Below are positions 42,797 to 50,481 of a stretch of DNA of 64,000 nt, one piece after another; position 1 is the first letter of the stretch, and every line of letters begins with the position of its first letter. The DNA lies in assembly GCF_014647795.1 (NCBI RefSeq), contig NZ_BMPW01000016.1:124001-188000 (forward strand). Reading direction: 5' to 3'. Source of the DNA: Actinoplanes campanulatus (GTDB taxonomy: Bacteria; Actinomycetota; Actinomycetes; Mycobacteriales; Micromonosporaceae). The notes below the pieces were generated by a model. It saw nothing but the letters and a program-made list of their open reading frames with translations. It had not been told where the DNA came from and searched no databases. Both the position numbers and the translations under genes were made by a program.

Positions 42797-44212
42797 TCAG
42801 GGAACGACGAAGATCTCGCAGCGCTGGAGGCGGTCGAACTCCCACTGGGCGCAGCTGTCGCCGGAGGGCTCGGTCACGTGCTCGCCGCCGTCGAGCTGGT
42901 CCTCCACGCCGTCGTTGCCGCCGTCGAGGTAGTCGTCGCCGTCGCCACCGGTGAGGAAGTCGGCACCGCCGAGACCGTGGATGCTGTCGTTTCCTGGGCC
43001 GCCGTGCAGGGAGTCAGCGCCGGCCCGGCCGGTCAGCCGATCGTCGCCCCCGCCGCCCCAGAGGGTCTCGACGTCGGTGGCGATGGTGTCTCCCTCGCCG
43101 TCGGCGCCGTCGTCCCCGGTGACGCCGTCCGCGTCGGCGGTCACGTCCGAGTGCTGGTAGCGGTCGTACATGACGCTGTCGAGGTCGCCCTCGCCACCGG
43201 AGTAGTAGTCGGCGTCCTCGGCCTCCTTCTCACCCTCGCCCGCCAGGGTGCCGGCGTCGATGAAGTCGTTGTCGCCGCCGCCGTACACCCGGTCCCGGCC
43301 CCAGTCGCCCTGCATCCGGTCCATGCCGTCGCCGCCGTAGAGCACGTCGTCGCCGTAGTCACCGCGCAATTCGTCGTCGCCGTCGCCGCCGGAGACCATG
43401 TCGTTGCCGCCGTCACCGAAGACCACGTCGTCGCCGGCCGCGCCGTAGAGCGAGTCGGCGCCCTCGCCACCGCGCAGGTAGTCGCGGGTGTCGCCGCCGT
43501 CGATGACGTCGTTGCCGCCCTGACCGAACAGCTGGTCGTAGTCGGCGCCGCCGGAGATGCGGTCGGCCTCGTTGCTGCCGTAGATGGTGTCCTTGCCGGC
43601 GTCACCCCAGACCCGGCTGCCACCGATCCAGACCTCGACGTGGTCGTCGCCGTTGCCGCCGGACACCTGGTTGGCGCCGGTCCAGCCGTACAGACGGTCG
43701 TCGCCGTCACCGCCGGAGATCCGGTCGTCGCCGTCGAGGCCCCAGATGCCGTCGTTGCCGGCGCCGCCGTACAGGGCGTCGTTGCCGGCGTCGCCGTACA
43801 GGGTGTCGGCCGCGGAGCCGCCCACGAGGGTGTCGTGGTCGGCGCCGCCGCTCGCGCTGAGCGGGATGTTCGTGCGGTTGGAGACCGCGTCGGAATAGTC
43901 GTACAGGTAGACGCGCAGCAGGGTGGGCGCCTTGGCCGTCGTACAGCGGACCTTGGTCTTGTCGTTCTTGACCGGTTTGCAGCCGGGGCCGGCCTTGAGC
44001 GCCACCCGGTCGTCAATGGTGATCGTGTTGCCCGAGCGGGTCAGCACGACGCTGTTCTTCTTCTTGGCGGCTGCCTTGAACTGCACCTTCGTCGTCTCCA
44101 CGACCGAGGCCACGCCGACCGAGGCGGCCTGCGCGGGCGCCGCGAGTGCCACGGCGGATGCGGTCGTGAGAACGGTGAGGGCGATGTGAGGCAGCCAGAC
44201 GGAACGGACCAT
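42797..44212 (-). CDS. Secreted RTX-repeat calcium-binding protein
   Basis: A 471-aa secreted protein: signal peptide (TVLTTASAVALAAPAQA), a 90-residue N-terminal domain shared with the neighbour (VVETTKVQFKAAAKKKNSVV...), then some twenty GGxGxDxLYG nonapeptide repeats forming a calcium-binding parallel beta-roll, and a C-terminal Cys pair. No protease, lipase or toxin domain is present, so it is likely a surface or matrix protein rather than a haemolysin. Start ATG 44212 with RBS gggggagg. A palindrome CTACCGCGCGGTAG (44245-44258) lies upstream. Tandem paralogue of the interrupted gene at 41508. Confidence 0.88.
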   Translation of the reverse strand: MVRSVWLPHIALTVLTTASAVALAAPAQAASVGVASVVETTKVQFKAAAKKKNSVVLTRSGNTITIDDRVALKAGPGCKPVKNDKTKVRCTTAKAPTLLRVYLYDYSDAVSNRTNIPLSASGGADHDTLVGGSAADTLYGDAGNDALYGGAGNDGIWGLDGDDRISGGDGDDRLYGWTGANQVSGGNGDDHVEVWIGGSRVWGDAGKDTIYGSNEADRISGGADYDQLFGQGGNDVIDGGDTRDYLRGGEGADSLYGAAGDDVVFGDGGNDMVSGGDGDDELRGDYGDDVLYGGDGMDRMQGDWGRDRVYGGGDNDFIDAGTLAGEGEKEAEDADYYSGGEGDLDSVMYDRYQHSDVTADADGVTGDDGADGEGDTIATDVETLWGGGGDDRLTGRAGADSLHGGPGNDSIHGLGGADFLTGGDGDDYLDGGNDGVEDQLDGGEHVTEPSGDSCAQWEFDRLQRCEIFVVP

Positions 44213-44300
44213 TGTGGATCCTCCCCCATGGTTCCGGCGGTCAACTACCGCGCGGTAGCAAGATCGTAAGTGTCAGGAATGTTTCGCGCAGCCCCCGTTT

Positions 44301-45236
44301 TCAGTGGCTGCTCTCGACGATCCCGGCGATCCCGGTCGGTGGCATGGTGAGCCGCAACGAGTCGGTCAGCTTCCCGTACAGCAGTAAGGCGCCGATCGCC
44401 ACGGGCAGGGCCGCCACCAGGGTCATCGCTGCGATTCGGCGCTTCCAGACGTACGCCGGAGGGGTTGCCGGAAGGACCACCGGTGACGTCGGGGTGATCT
44501 CCCGGCCGGGCGACGCGGGCAGCGGGATCGTCGCGCCGGAGGCGTGCCAGACCTGGCGCAACCGGACCGCGAAGCCCGCCATGCTGTCGACCGCCGGAAC
44601 CGGCGTGAGCACCTCGTCGAAGAGCCGCGACAGACCGGGCCAGGCCGAGATGATCCGGTCGGCGCGGTCGATGTCACCGGGCCAGTCGTCGCCGGTCAGC
44701 ACCCGGAAGAGCAGCGCGCCGAGCGCCGTCACGTCGTCGCGGGGCGCCGGCATGGTCCGCCCGAGCGGCGCCGCGAAGCCGGTGAGCATCGGTTCGCCGG
44801 ACGCGCCGATCAGGACGGCCTCCGGGCGGATCCGGCCGTGCACCATCTGCGGGCGCATCGAGTGCGTACGGGCCAGCGCGTCGGCCAGGATGATCGCGTG
44901 GTGCAGGGCCTCGGCCGGCGACGGAGGCCTGTCGCGCAGCACGTCGTCGAGGGTGCGGCCGTCGATCAGGTCGAGCGCGAGCCAGGGCCGTCCGGTCGCG
45001 GTGATCCCGCCGGAGCGGACCGGGACGATCGCGGCGGTGACGCCCAGGCCGACCGAGGCGGCGACATGCGCGGCGAACGCGGACTCCTCGGCGCGGCCCC
45101 GGACGAAACGGTGGAAGAGCTTCAGCGCCACCCGGCGGCCGGCCCGTTCGTCCCAGGCCTGGTAGAGATCAGCCTCGGCGCCGGTGCTCATCCGCTGCAA
45201 CCGGGTGTAGCCGGCCGGGGTGTCGATCCCCGCCAC
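44301..45236 (-). CDS. Protein-kinase-like protein lacking catalytic aspartates (probable pseudokinase)
   Basis: A 311-aa protein with a kinase fold followed by one TM helix (AAMTLVAALPVAIGALLLY) and a short outer tail. The ATP-positioning Lys39 in RVALKLF is present. But the HRD region reads VHGRIRPEAVLI (residues 132-142), without the catalytic Asp, and the DFG region reads LTGFAAP (151-157), without the metal-binding Asp. It also lacks a clear glycine-rich loop (RMSTGAEADLY). It may act as a scaffold or regulator. Start GTG with RBS ggggaggg. Upstream of RTX genes on the same strand. Confidence 0.82.
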   Translation of the reverse strand: MAGIDTPAGYTRLQRMSTGAEADLYQAWDERAGRRVALKLFHRFVRGRAEESAFAAHVAASVGLGVTAAIVPVRSGGITATGRPWLALDLIDGRTLDDVLRDRPPSPAEALHHAIILADALARTHSMRPQMVHGRIRPEAVLIGASGEPMLTGFAAPLGRTMPAPRDDVTALGALLFRVLTGDDWPGDIDRADRIISAWPGLSRLFDEVLTPVPAVDSMAGFAVRLRQVWHASGATIPLPASPGREITPTSPVVLPATPPAYVWKRRIAAMTLVAALPVAIGALLLYGKLTDSLRLTMPPTGIAGIVESSH

Positions 45237-45369
45237 GTATCGCCCTCCCCTGACCGATCTTGAATAGAAATATCACCCACCGAACCGGCAGCGGCAACTA
45301 CCACCCAGCCAGCAAGATCACCCGCCTCGGCACCGAGCGACGGCGGGCGGGGAGCCGATAGGTTGGGGT

Positions 45370-45696
45370 ATGGCCTTTGATCAGGCGCTTGCGGATCGGA
45401 TTCGGGACGAGCTCGGGGACCTCGACGGGGTCGATGATCGCAAGATGTTCGGGGGGCTCATCTTCATGGTGCACGGCAACATGGCCGTGGGCGTGATGGG
45501 CGACGACCTCATCGTGCGGCTCGGTGAGCAGGCGGCGGAGGCGGCTCTCAGCGAACCGGGCACCCGGGTCTTCGACATCACCCGGCGGCCCATGAGGAAC
45601 TGGGTCGTCGTCGACGGCGAACGCCTCGACGACGACGCATTGGCGCGCTGGCTGCGGGCCGGCGTGGCGTTCGCGAGTTCGCTGCCACCGAAATGA
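45370..45696 (+). CDS. TfoX N-terminal domain protein
   Basis: A 108-aa protein with the TfoX/Sxy N-terminal fold: DRKMFGGLIFMVHGNMAVGV near residue 22, DDLIVRLG, and RPMRNWVVVDGE. Stand-alone TfoX-N proteins are common in actinobacteria and do not imply competence. The function is unclear. TAGGTT lies five bases before the ATG, without an RBS, suggesting a leaderless message. Confidence 0.87.
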   Translation: MAFDQALADRIRDELGDLDGVDDRKMFGGLIFMVHGNMAVGVMGDDLIVRLGEQAAEAALSEPGTRVFDITRRPMRNWVVVDGERLDDDALARWLRAGVAFASSLPPK

Positions 45697-45874
45697 CTCC
45701 GGACGGGAAGCGGCGGGCGGCCCGACGACGGCTCATCCCGCACAAGGTTGAGCCGGTCCGCGAGCGTCGTTGACCGCGGACCGGTGGTTCAGTGAGCGCG
45801 GGCGGCGGGAGCGCCGACTCCGTGCCGGTGAAGCAGCCCGGTCCAGGACGGGCCGGGACGGTCGAGGGTGGGCG

Positions 45875-46666
45875 TCAGATGCTCCGGTAGCCGGCGATGG
45901 TCGCGGCCAGGATGTCGGGGCCGGGGCGCTGCCACAGCTCCTCGTTCATGACCTCCACCTCGATCGGGCCGGTGTAGCCCGCCTTGGCCACGGCGTCGTG
46001 GAAGGCGCGCATGTCGATGCAGCCGTCGCCGGGCAGGCCGCGGCCGGTCAGGACGCCCGCGGGCAGCGGGGTGATCCAGTCGGCGAGCTGGTAGATGGCG
46101 ATCCGGTCGCCGGCCGCCTCGATCTTCGGCAGCACGGTGTCGTCCCACCACAGGTGGTAGGTGTCGACGGTGACGCCGACCTGGCCGACCGGGTGCTGCT
46201 CGGCGATCGACATGGCCTGGTCCCAGGTGTTGATGACGCAGCGGTCGGCCGCGTACATCGGGTGCAGCGGCTCGATCGCCAGGGTGACTCCGGCGGCGGC
46301 CGCGTGCGGCACGAGCTGGGCGATCGCGTCGGCGACGTGCGCGCGGGCGCCGGCGATGTCCTTCGAGCCCTCGGGCAGGCCGCCGGAGACCAGGACCAGG
46401 ACCGGCGCTCCAAGGGCAGCGGTCTCGTCGATGGCCCGGCGGTTGTCGTCGAACCAGCCGTCGAGCTGGAAGAAGCCGCTGCGGCAGAGCGTCGTGACGG
46501 TCAGGCCGACGTCGCGGACCAGGGCGGCGGAGCGCGCCAGGCCGTACTCGGCGACCGGCTCACGCCACAGCGCGACCTTGTCGACGCCCGCGTCCACACA
46601 GCCCTTGACCAGGTCGGTCAGCGCCCAGTGCTTCGCGGTGATCTGGTTGAAGGAGAAACGGTTCAT
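45875..46666 (-). CDS. Sugar phosphate isomerase/epimerase (TIM barrel)
   Basis: A 263-aa AP-endonuclease-2-like TIM barrel of the IolE/IolI/hydroxypyruvate-isomerase type. Metal-ligand residues appear in LAIEPLHPMY (Glu and His), VTVDTYHLWWD (Asp, His) and IEVEVMNEE (Glu). Typical substrates are inositol-derived ketoses or similar sugars. It is the third gene of a catabolic operon with a Gfo/Idh dehydrogenase (48935) and a DUF993 protein (47799), but a tnpB element now separates it from them. RBS ggaagga precedes the ATG. Confidence 0.87.
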   Translation of the reverse strand: MNRFSFNQITAKHWALTDLVKGCVDAGVDKVALWREPVAEYGLARSAALVRDVGLTVTTLCRSGFFQLDGWFDDNRRAIDETAALGAPVLVLVSGGLPEGSKDIAGARAHVADAIAQLVPHAAAAGVTLAIEPLHPMYAADRCVINTWDQAMSIAEQHPVGQVGVTVDTYHLWWDDTVLPKIEAAGDRIAIYQLADWITPLPAGVLTGRGLPGDGCIDMRAFHDAVAKAGYTGPIEVEVMNEELWQRPGPDILAATIAGYRSI

Positions 46667-46780
46667 CGAGATCCTTCCGTGGATACCCCGGGTTCAGCCG
46701 TGGGGAGGAAACGGATTCCCTGCGGAGCAGGTCAGGGGTAGCCCATCCGATGTCGGGGCGGATAGGCGTCTGGTCAGGCG

Positions 46781-47761
46781 TTGCGCTGGTTCTCCACATA
46801 CCTCTTCACGCTTCCGCAGCGTTGCGCCGCCTACGGTGGCGCCCTGGATCACTCGTTCAAGGTCAAGGGCCGGGGCCGGGGCCGGCCGATAGTCAAGCGT
46901 AAGAACAAGGCGCTGCCGAGCTTGGAGTACACGACCCGGGGCTTCTCGATCAAGAACGGCCGACTCTGCCTGCCGAAGGGCGTGACCATCCCGGTCGCCT
47001 GGTCCCGCGAGCTGCCGTCCGAGCCGACCAGCGTCCGCGTCTACCAGGACAATCTCGGGCACTGGTACGCGTCCTTCGTCATCCAGCGCGAGTCCGACAC
47101 CGTGCCAGATCCGAACCTGCCGGGCATCGGTGTCGACTGGGGCGTGACCACCACCGCCACCACCACGAACCCGGCCTTCGACCTTCCCCACCTGGGCCAC
47201 CGCAAACGGTGTGCCGCCGAACTGGCCAAGGCCCAACGCACGATGGCCCGCCGCCTCCGACCGAAAGGCCGGCCGGTCTCCAAGGGCTACCAGACGGCGA
47301 AACGGCAGGCCGCCCGGATCACGAAGAAGGCGGCCCGGCAGAACACCCACGACGCCCGTGTCTGGGCCAAGACCGTCGTCGAGCACCACCACCTGATCGC
47401 CGTCGAGGACTTCAAACCGAGGTTCCTCGCCAAGACGACGATGGCCCGTAAGGCCGCCGACAACGCGATCGGCGCAGCGAAACGTGAACTGATCGAGCGT
47501 GGCACGCGGGCGGGCCGAAAGGTGGTGCTGGTGCCGCCCGCCTACACCACCATGACCTGCTCCGGGTGCGGAGAGAGAACCAACCTCCGCCTCGGACTGG
47601 GCGTCCGAGTCTTCGAGTGCACCGTCTGCGGCTACACCGCAGACCGCGACCTCAACGCCGCGAGGACGATCCTCGCCACGGCCGAACGCGACCGTGCCAG
47701 TGCCGACGACGTCAGACATCGAATCCCCTCCCTCCGGGACGGCGGATCAGGTGCGGTCTGA
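46781..47761 (+). CDS. tnpB: TnpB (OrfB) RNA-guided nuclease, N-terminally truncated
   Basis: A 326-aa TnpB; full-length members are about 370-410 aa and begin with a wedge domain that is missing here by some 60-70 residues. The visible part has WSRELPSEPTSVRVYQ, then the RuvC residues: Asp in GIGVDWGV, Glu in AVEDFKPRF, Asp in YTADRDLNAARTI. A zinc ribbon (CSGCG ... CTVCG) is intact. Known TnpB proteins cut DNA guided by an RNA made from the element's right end. Loss of the N terminus makes activity doubtful. No normal RBS precedes the start. Confidence 0.85.
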   Translation: MRWFSTYLFTLPQRCAAYGGALDHSFKVKGRGRGRPIVKRKNKALPSLEYTTRGFSIKNGRLCLPKGVTIPVAWSRELPSEPTSVRVYQDNLGHWYASFVIQRESDTVPDPNLPGIGVDWGVTTTATTTNPAFDLPHLGHRKRCAAELAKAQRTMARRLRPKGRPVSKGYQTAKRQAARITKKAARQNTHDARVWAKTVVEHHHLIAVEDFKPRFLAKTTMARKAADNAIGAAKRELIERGTRAGRKVVLVPPAYTTMTCSGCGERTNLRLGLGVRVFECTVCGYTADRDLNAARTILATAERDRASADDVRHRIPSLRDGGSGAV

Positions 47762-47769
47762 GCTGGGAA

Positions 47770-47794
47770 ATCCCCCGGATTCATCCGTGGGGAT
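47770..47794 (+). repeat. IS605-type right-end hairpin / likely omega-RNA end
   Basis: ATCCCC-C-CGGAT-TC-ATCCG-T-GGGGAT, a near-perfect stem just after the tnpB stop. In IS605 elements this region is both the transposition end and the 3' scaffold of the TnpB guide RNA; the guide itself would be the sequence downstream of the element end. Assignment by analogy. Confidence 0.55.
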
Positions 47795-47798
47795 GTCG

Positions 47799-48938
47799 TT
47801 AACCCACTGTCACCTCGAAGAACCTGTTGGCGCGGCGTGCGGCCAGGTCCGGGTCGGGAAGCAGGCCGGCGGCGTCGGCGAGCTCGATCAGTTTGGCGAA
47901 GTGTGGCACCGAGCGGCCGGACTGGAGGCCGCCGACCATGGTGAAGTGGTCCTGGTGGCCGGCCAGCCAGGCGAGGAACACGATGCCGGTCTTGTAGTAG
48001 AAGGTCGGCTTCTCGAAGATGTGCCGGGACAGCGGCACGGTGGGCGCGAAGATCCGGTCGTACTCCTCCAGGTCACCCCGGTCCAGGGCCGCGAAGGCCG
48101 CGGCGGCCGCCGGTGCGATGGCCGCGAAGATGCCGAGGAGCGCGTCCGAGCAGCCCTGCTCGTCACCGCGGATCAGTTGCGGGTAGTTGAAGTCGTCGCC
48201 GGTGTAGAGGCGCACCCCGGAGGGCAGGCGGCGGCGCAGCCCGATCTCGTGGTCGGCGTCCAGCAGCGAGATCTTGATGCCGTCGACCTTCGCCGGGTTG
48301 CTGTTGATCAACTCGAGCACGGTCTCGGTGGCCTTGTCCACGTCGGACGAGCCCCAGTAGCCCTCGAGCGCCGGGTCGAACGCCGTGCCCAGCCAGTGCA
48401 GGACCACCGGTTTGCCCGACCTGTTCAATAGCTCGCGATAGATAGTGAGGTAGTCATCGGCGTCCTGGGCGGTGGCGGCCATGTGGCGGCTGCACATCAG
48501 CACCGGTACGGCGCCGGCGGTGAGGACGTCGGCGAGCTGTTCCTCGTACGCCGAAAGCACTTGATCGAGAGACGCCGGACCCGGCGCCAGCTGATCGGTC
48601 GCGACCCCCGCGACGATCTTGCCGCCGACCGAGGCCGCCTCCGCGGCACTGCGCCGGATCAGCTCCCTGGTCGCGGTGTAGTCGAGGCCCATGCCGCGCT
48701 GTGCGGTGTCCATCGCCTCGGCGACGCCGAGGCCGTGCGACCAGAGATGGTGGCGAAACGCCAGGGTTCGCTCCCAGTCCAGGACCGCGGGGGCGCCGGG
48801 CGCGTTCTCCGCGCGCGGATCCGCGACGACGTGGGCGGCCGCGTACGCGATCCGGCTGCTCGGCGCACCGGCCGGCTTCTCCCAGGTCTTCGTGGAGAGC
48901 GTCAGCCGCCGCCCGTCGGGAAGGTTGACGATGCTCAC
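47799..48938 (-). CDS. DUF993 family protein (aldolase-like TIM barrel)
   Basis: A 379-aa protein of the DUF993 family, distantly like dihydrodipicolinate synthase/class I aldolases. Features: RTLAFRHHLWSHGLGVAEAMDT near residue 55 (first 20 given), HWLGTAFDPALEGYWGS in the middle, and GIKISLLDADHE with the presumed Schiff-base Lys. It probably cleaves a keto-acid sugar intermediate in the same pathway as the neighbouring dehydrogenase and isomerase. Start GTG 48938 overlaps the stop of the dehydrogenase gene (GTGA). Its stop TAA lies at the edge of the tnpB element. Confidence 0.85.
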   Translation of the reverse strand: MSIVNLPDGRRLTLSTKTWEKPAGAPSSRIAYAAAHVVADPRAENAPGAPAVLDWERTLAFRHHLWSHGLGVAEAMDTAQRGMGLDYTATRELIRRSAAEAASVGGKIVAGVATDQLAPGPASLDQVLSAYEEQLADVLTAGAVPVLMCSRHMAATAQDADDYLTIYRELLNRSGKPVVLHWLGTAFDPALEGYWGSSDVDKATETVLELINSNPAKVDGIKISLLDADHEIGLRRRLPSGVRLYTGDDFNYPQLIRGDEQGCSDALLGIFAAIAPAAAAAFAALDRGDLEEYDRIFAPTVPLSRHIFEKPTFYYKTGIVFLAWLAGHQDHFTMVGGLQSGRSVPHFAKLIELADAAGLLPDPDLAARRANRFFEVTVG

Positions 48939-50077
48939 AGCGTGATCCGCCGTCCCTCGCGGGCCGACTGGAGGCCGGCCTCGGCCAGCGCGACACCGCG
49001 GGCGCCGGAGGTGAAGTCCCAGTGGAACGTCTCGCCCGCGACGACGTGCCGCAGGAACGCCTCCCACTGCACCTTGAAGCCGTTGTCGAACTCCTCGTTG
49101 TCCGGCACCTCGGTCCACTCGTCGCGGAACGACTTCCCGGTCAGCGGCAGGTCCGGGTTCCACACCGGCTTCGGCGTGGTGGCCCGGTGCTGGATCTTGC
49201 AGCCGCGCAGGCCGGCGACCGCGCTGCCGTGGGTGCCGTCGACCTGGAACTCGACCAGCTCGTCCCGGTTGACCCGGACCGTCCACGAGGAGTTGAGCTG
49301 GGCGATGATGCCGCCCTCCAGCTCGAAGATCGCGTACGCCGCGTCGTCGGCGTCGGCCGCGTACTCCTCGCCGCGCTCGTCGATCCGCTTGGTGATGTGG
49401 GTCGCGGTGGTGCACTGGACCGCCCGGACGTTCCCGAACAGCTCCTCGAGGACGTAGTTCCAGTGCGGGAACATGTCCATCACGATGCCACCGCCGTCGG
49501 CGAGCCGGTAGTTCCAGGACGGCCGCTGGGCCACCTGCCAGTCGCCCTCGAAGACCCAGTAGCCGAATTCGCCGCGCACCGACAGGATCCGGCCGAAGAA
49601 GCCGCCGTCGATCAGGCGCTTGAGCTTGCGCAGGCCGGGCAGGAACAGCTTGTCCTGCACGACGCCGTTCTTGATGTTCGCGGTGGCGGCCAGCTCGGCC
49701 AGCTCCAGCGACGCGGCGGAGCTCTCGGCCAGCGGCTTCTCGGTGTAGACGTGCTTGCCGGCGGCGATGGCCTGACGGATCGCCTTCTCCCGCTGGGCGG
49801 TCACCTGGGCGTCGAAGTAGATCTCCACGTCCGGGCGGGCGAGGGCCGCGTCCAGGTCGGTGGTCCACTCGGTGAGGCCGTGCCGGGCGGCGATGGCGGC
49901 CAGCTTGTCGGGGTCGCGGCCGACCAGGATCGGCTCGGGCCAGATGTGCCCGCCACCGGCCAGCGGCACGCCACCCTGCTCGCGGATGGCGAGAAGCGAA
50001 CGAACCAGGTGTTGCCGGTAGCCCATCCGCCCGGTGACCCCGTTGACGATGATGCCGATCGATCTGCGCGCTGCCAT
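48935..50077 (-). CDS. Gfo/Idh/MocA family oxidoreductase
   Basis: A 380-aa NAD(P)-dependent sugar dehydrogenase. The Rossmann start IGIIVNGVTGRMGYRQHLVR is followed by the conserved catalytic Lys in GKHVYTEKPLAES (about residue 113) and the C-terminal beta-sheet domain (WNYRLADGGGIVMDMFPHWNY). It oxidises a sugar or inositol-like substrate in the cytosol. First gene of the operon with DUF993 and the sugar isomerase. RBS ggaggg precedes the ATG. A LacI-type palindrome 23 bases upstream of the start indicates sugar-responsive repression. Confidence 0.9.
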   Translation of the reverse strand: MAARRSIGIIVNGVTGRMGYRQHLVRSLLAIREQGGVPLAGGGHIWPEPILVGRDPDKLAAIAARHGLTEWTTDLDAALARPDVEIYFDAQVTAQREKAIRQAIAAGKHVYTEKPLAESSAASLELAELAATANIKNGVVQDKLFLPGLRKLKRLIDGGFFGRILSVRGEFGYWVFEGDWQVAQRPSWNYRLADGGGIVMDMFPHWNYVLEELFGNVRAVQCTTATHITKRIDERGEEYAADADDAAYAIFELEGGIIAQLNSSWTVRVNRDELVEFQVDGTHGSAVAGLRGCKIQHRATTPKPVWNPDLPLTGKSFRDEWTEVPDNEEFDNGFKVQWEAFLRHVVAGETFHWDFTSGARGVALAEAGLQSAREGRRITL

Positions 50078-50099
50078 GTGGAACCCTCCGCCGGTGATG

Positions 50100-50115
50100 A
50101 GGAAAGCGCTTTCCT
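50100..50115. promoter_or_regulatory. LacI-family operator upstream of the sugar operon
   Basis: AGGAAAGCGCTTTCCT, a perfect 16-base palindrome matching the common LacI/GalR-family pattern with central CG. It lies 23 bases before the Gfo/Idh start codon. No lacI-type gene is in this window near it. Confidence 0.75.
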
Positions 50116-50310
50116 GCTGCTGGCAGCGTAGGCGGCCGAAGCCGTTCCGACAAGTCCGAGTTGATCACCCGGATCGGCGGCAGGGGCCCCTACCGGGCGG
50201 TTGCCACACGAGAAACGGCAGGTGGATGACGGTTCGGCGAATTTCACTCGACGGGATTCACATGCTTTGACACCACACGTGGGGATACCTAATCCCGAGG
50301 GCAAAGCCGC

Positions 50311-50481
50311 ATGAGCACGAGTGAGGACTCCGGCAGCATCGAGGAGCTGCGGCAGGTCGAACAGGCGGCCCGCTGGTTCCGGGCCGCCGGTGAGTCAGGC
50401 GAACGCTGGATGCTGACCTGTCTGGACGGCTCCACCGATTCCGGCCGGGCGAGGACCGGTCACGTGCGCTGCGTCTCCTGA
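50311..50481 (+). CDS. Small hypothetical protein (56 aa)
   Basis: ATG at 50311 to TGA at 50479-50481, reading SIEELRQVEQAARWFRAAGE and then GERWMLTCLDGSTD. A gaggg sequence about nine bases upstream could be an RBS. TTGACA (50267-50272) with TAATCC 17 bases later forms a plausible promoter. The 3' end overlaps the convergent aldolase gene by 22 bases. No family recognised; real-gene status is moderate. Confidence 0.45.
   Translation: MSTSEDSGSIEELRQVEQAARWFRAAGESGERWMLTCLDGSTDSGRARTGHVRCVS

Larger units (their letters stand above)
46680..47798 (+). mobile_element. IS200/IS605-type tnpB-only element
   Basis: About 1.1 kb between the DUF993 stop and the RBS of the sugar isomerase gene, two genes that would otherwise be adjacent in the same operon. 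The right end has the IS605-type hairpin (47770-47794). A degenerate copy of the same hairpin (CCCCGGGTTCAGCCGTGGGG) in the same orientation lies at the left edge (46686-46705). Only tnpB is present, no tnpA, so it depends on a transposase elsewhere. The exact ends are estimated. Confidence 0.7.

Noticed and set aside
41682-42932. Plus-strand frame antisense to the RTX genes
   Set aside because: Val/Asp/Ala-rich complement of the Gly/Asp repeats; no start context and no family similarity.
47799-50168. A single long minus-strand protein joining Gfo/Idh and DUF993 regions
   Set aside because: Only the DUF993 part of that frame is coding; the upstream part is a shadow of the Gfo/Idh gene, which has its own frame. 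The two genes overlap by GTGA.
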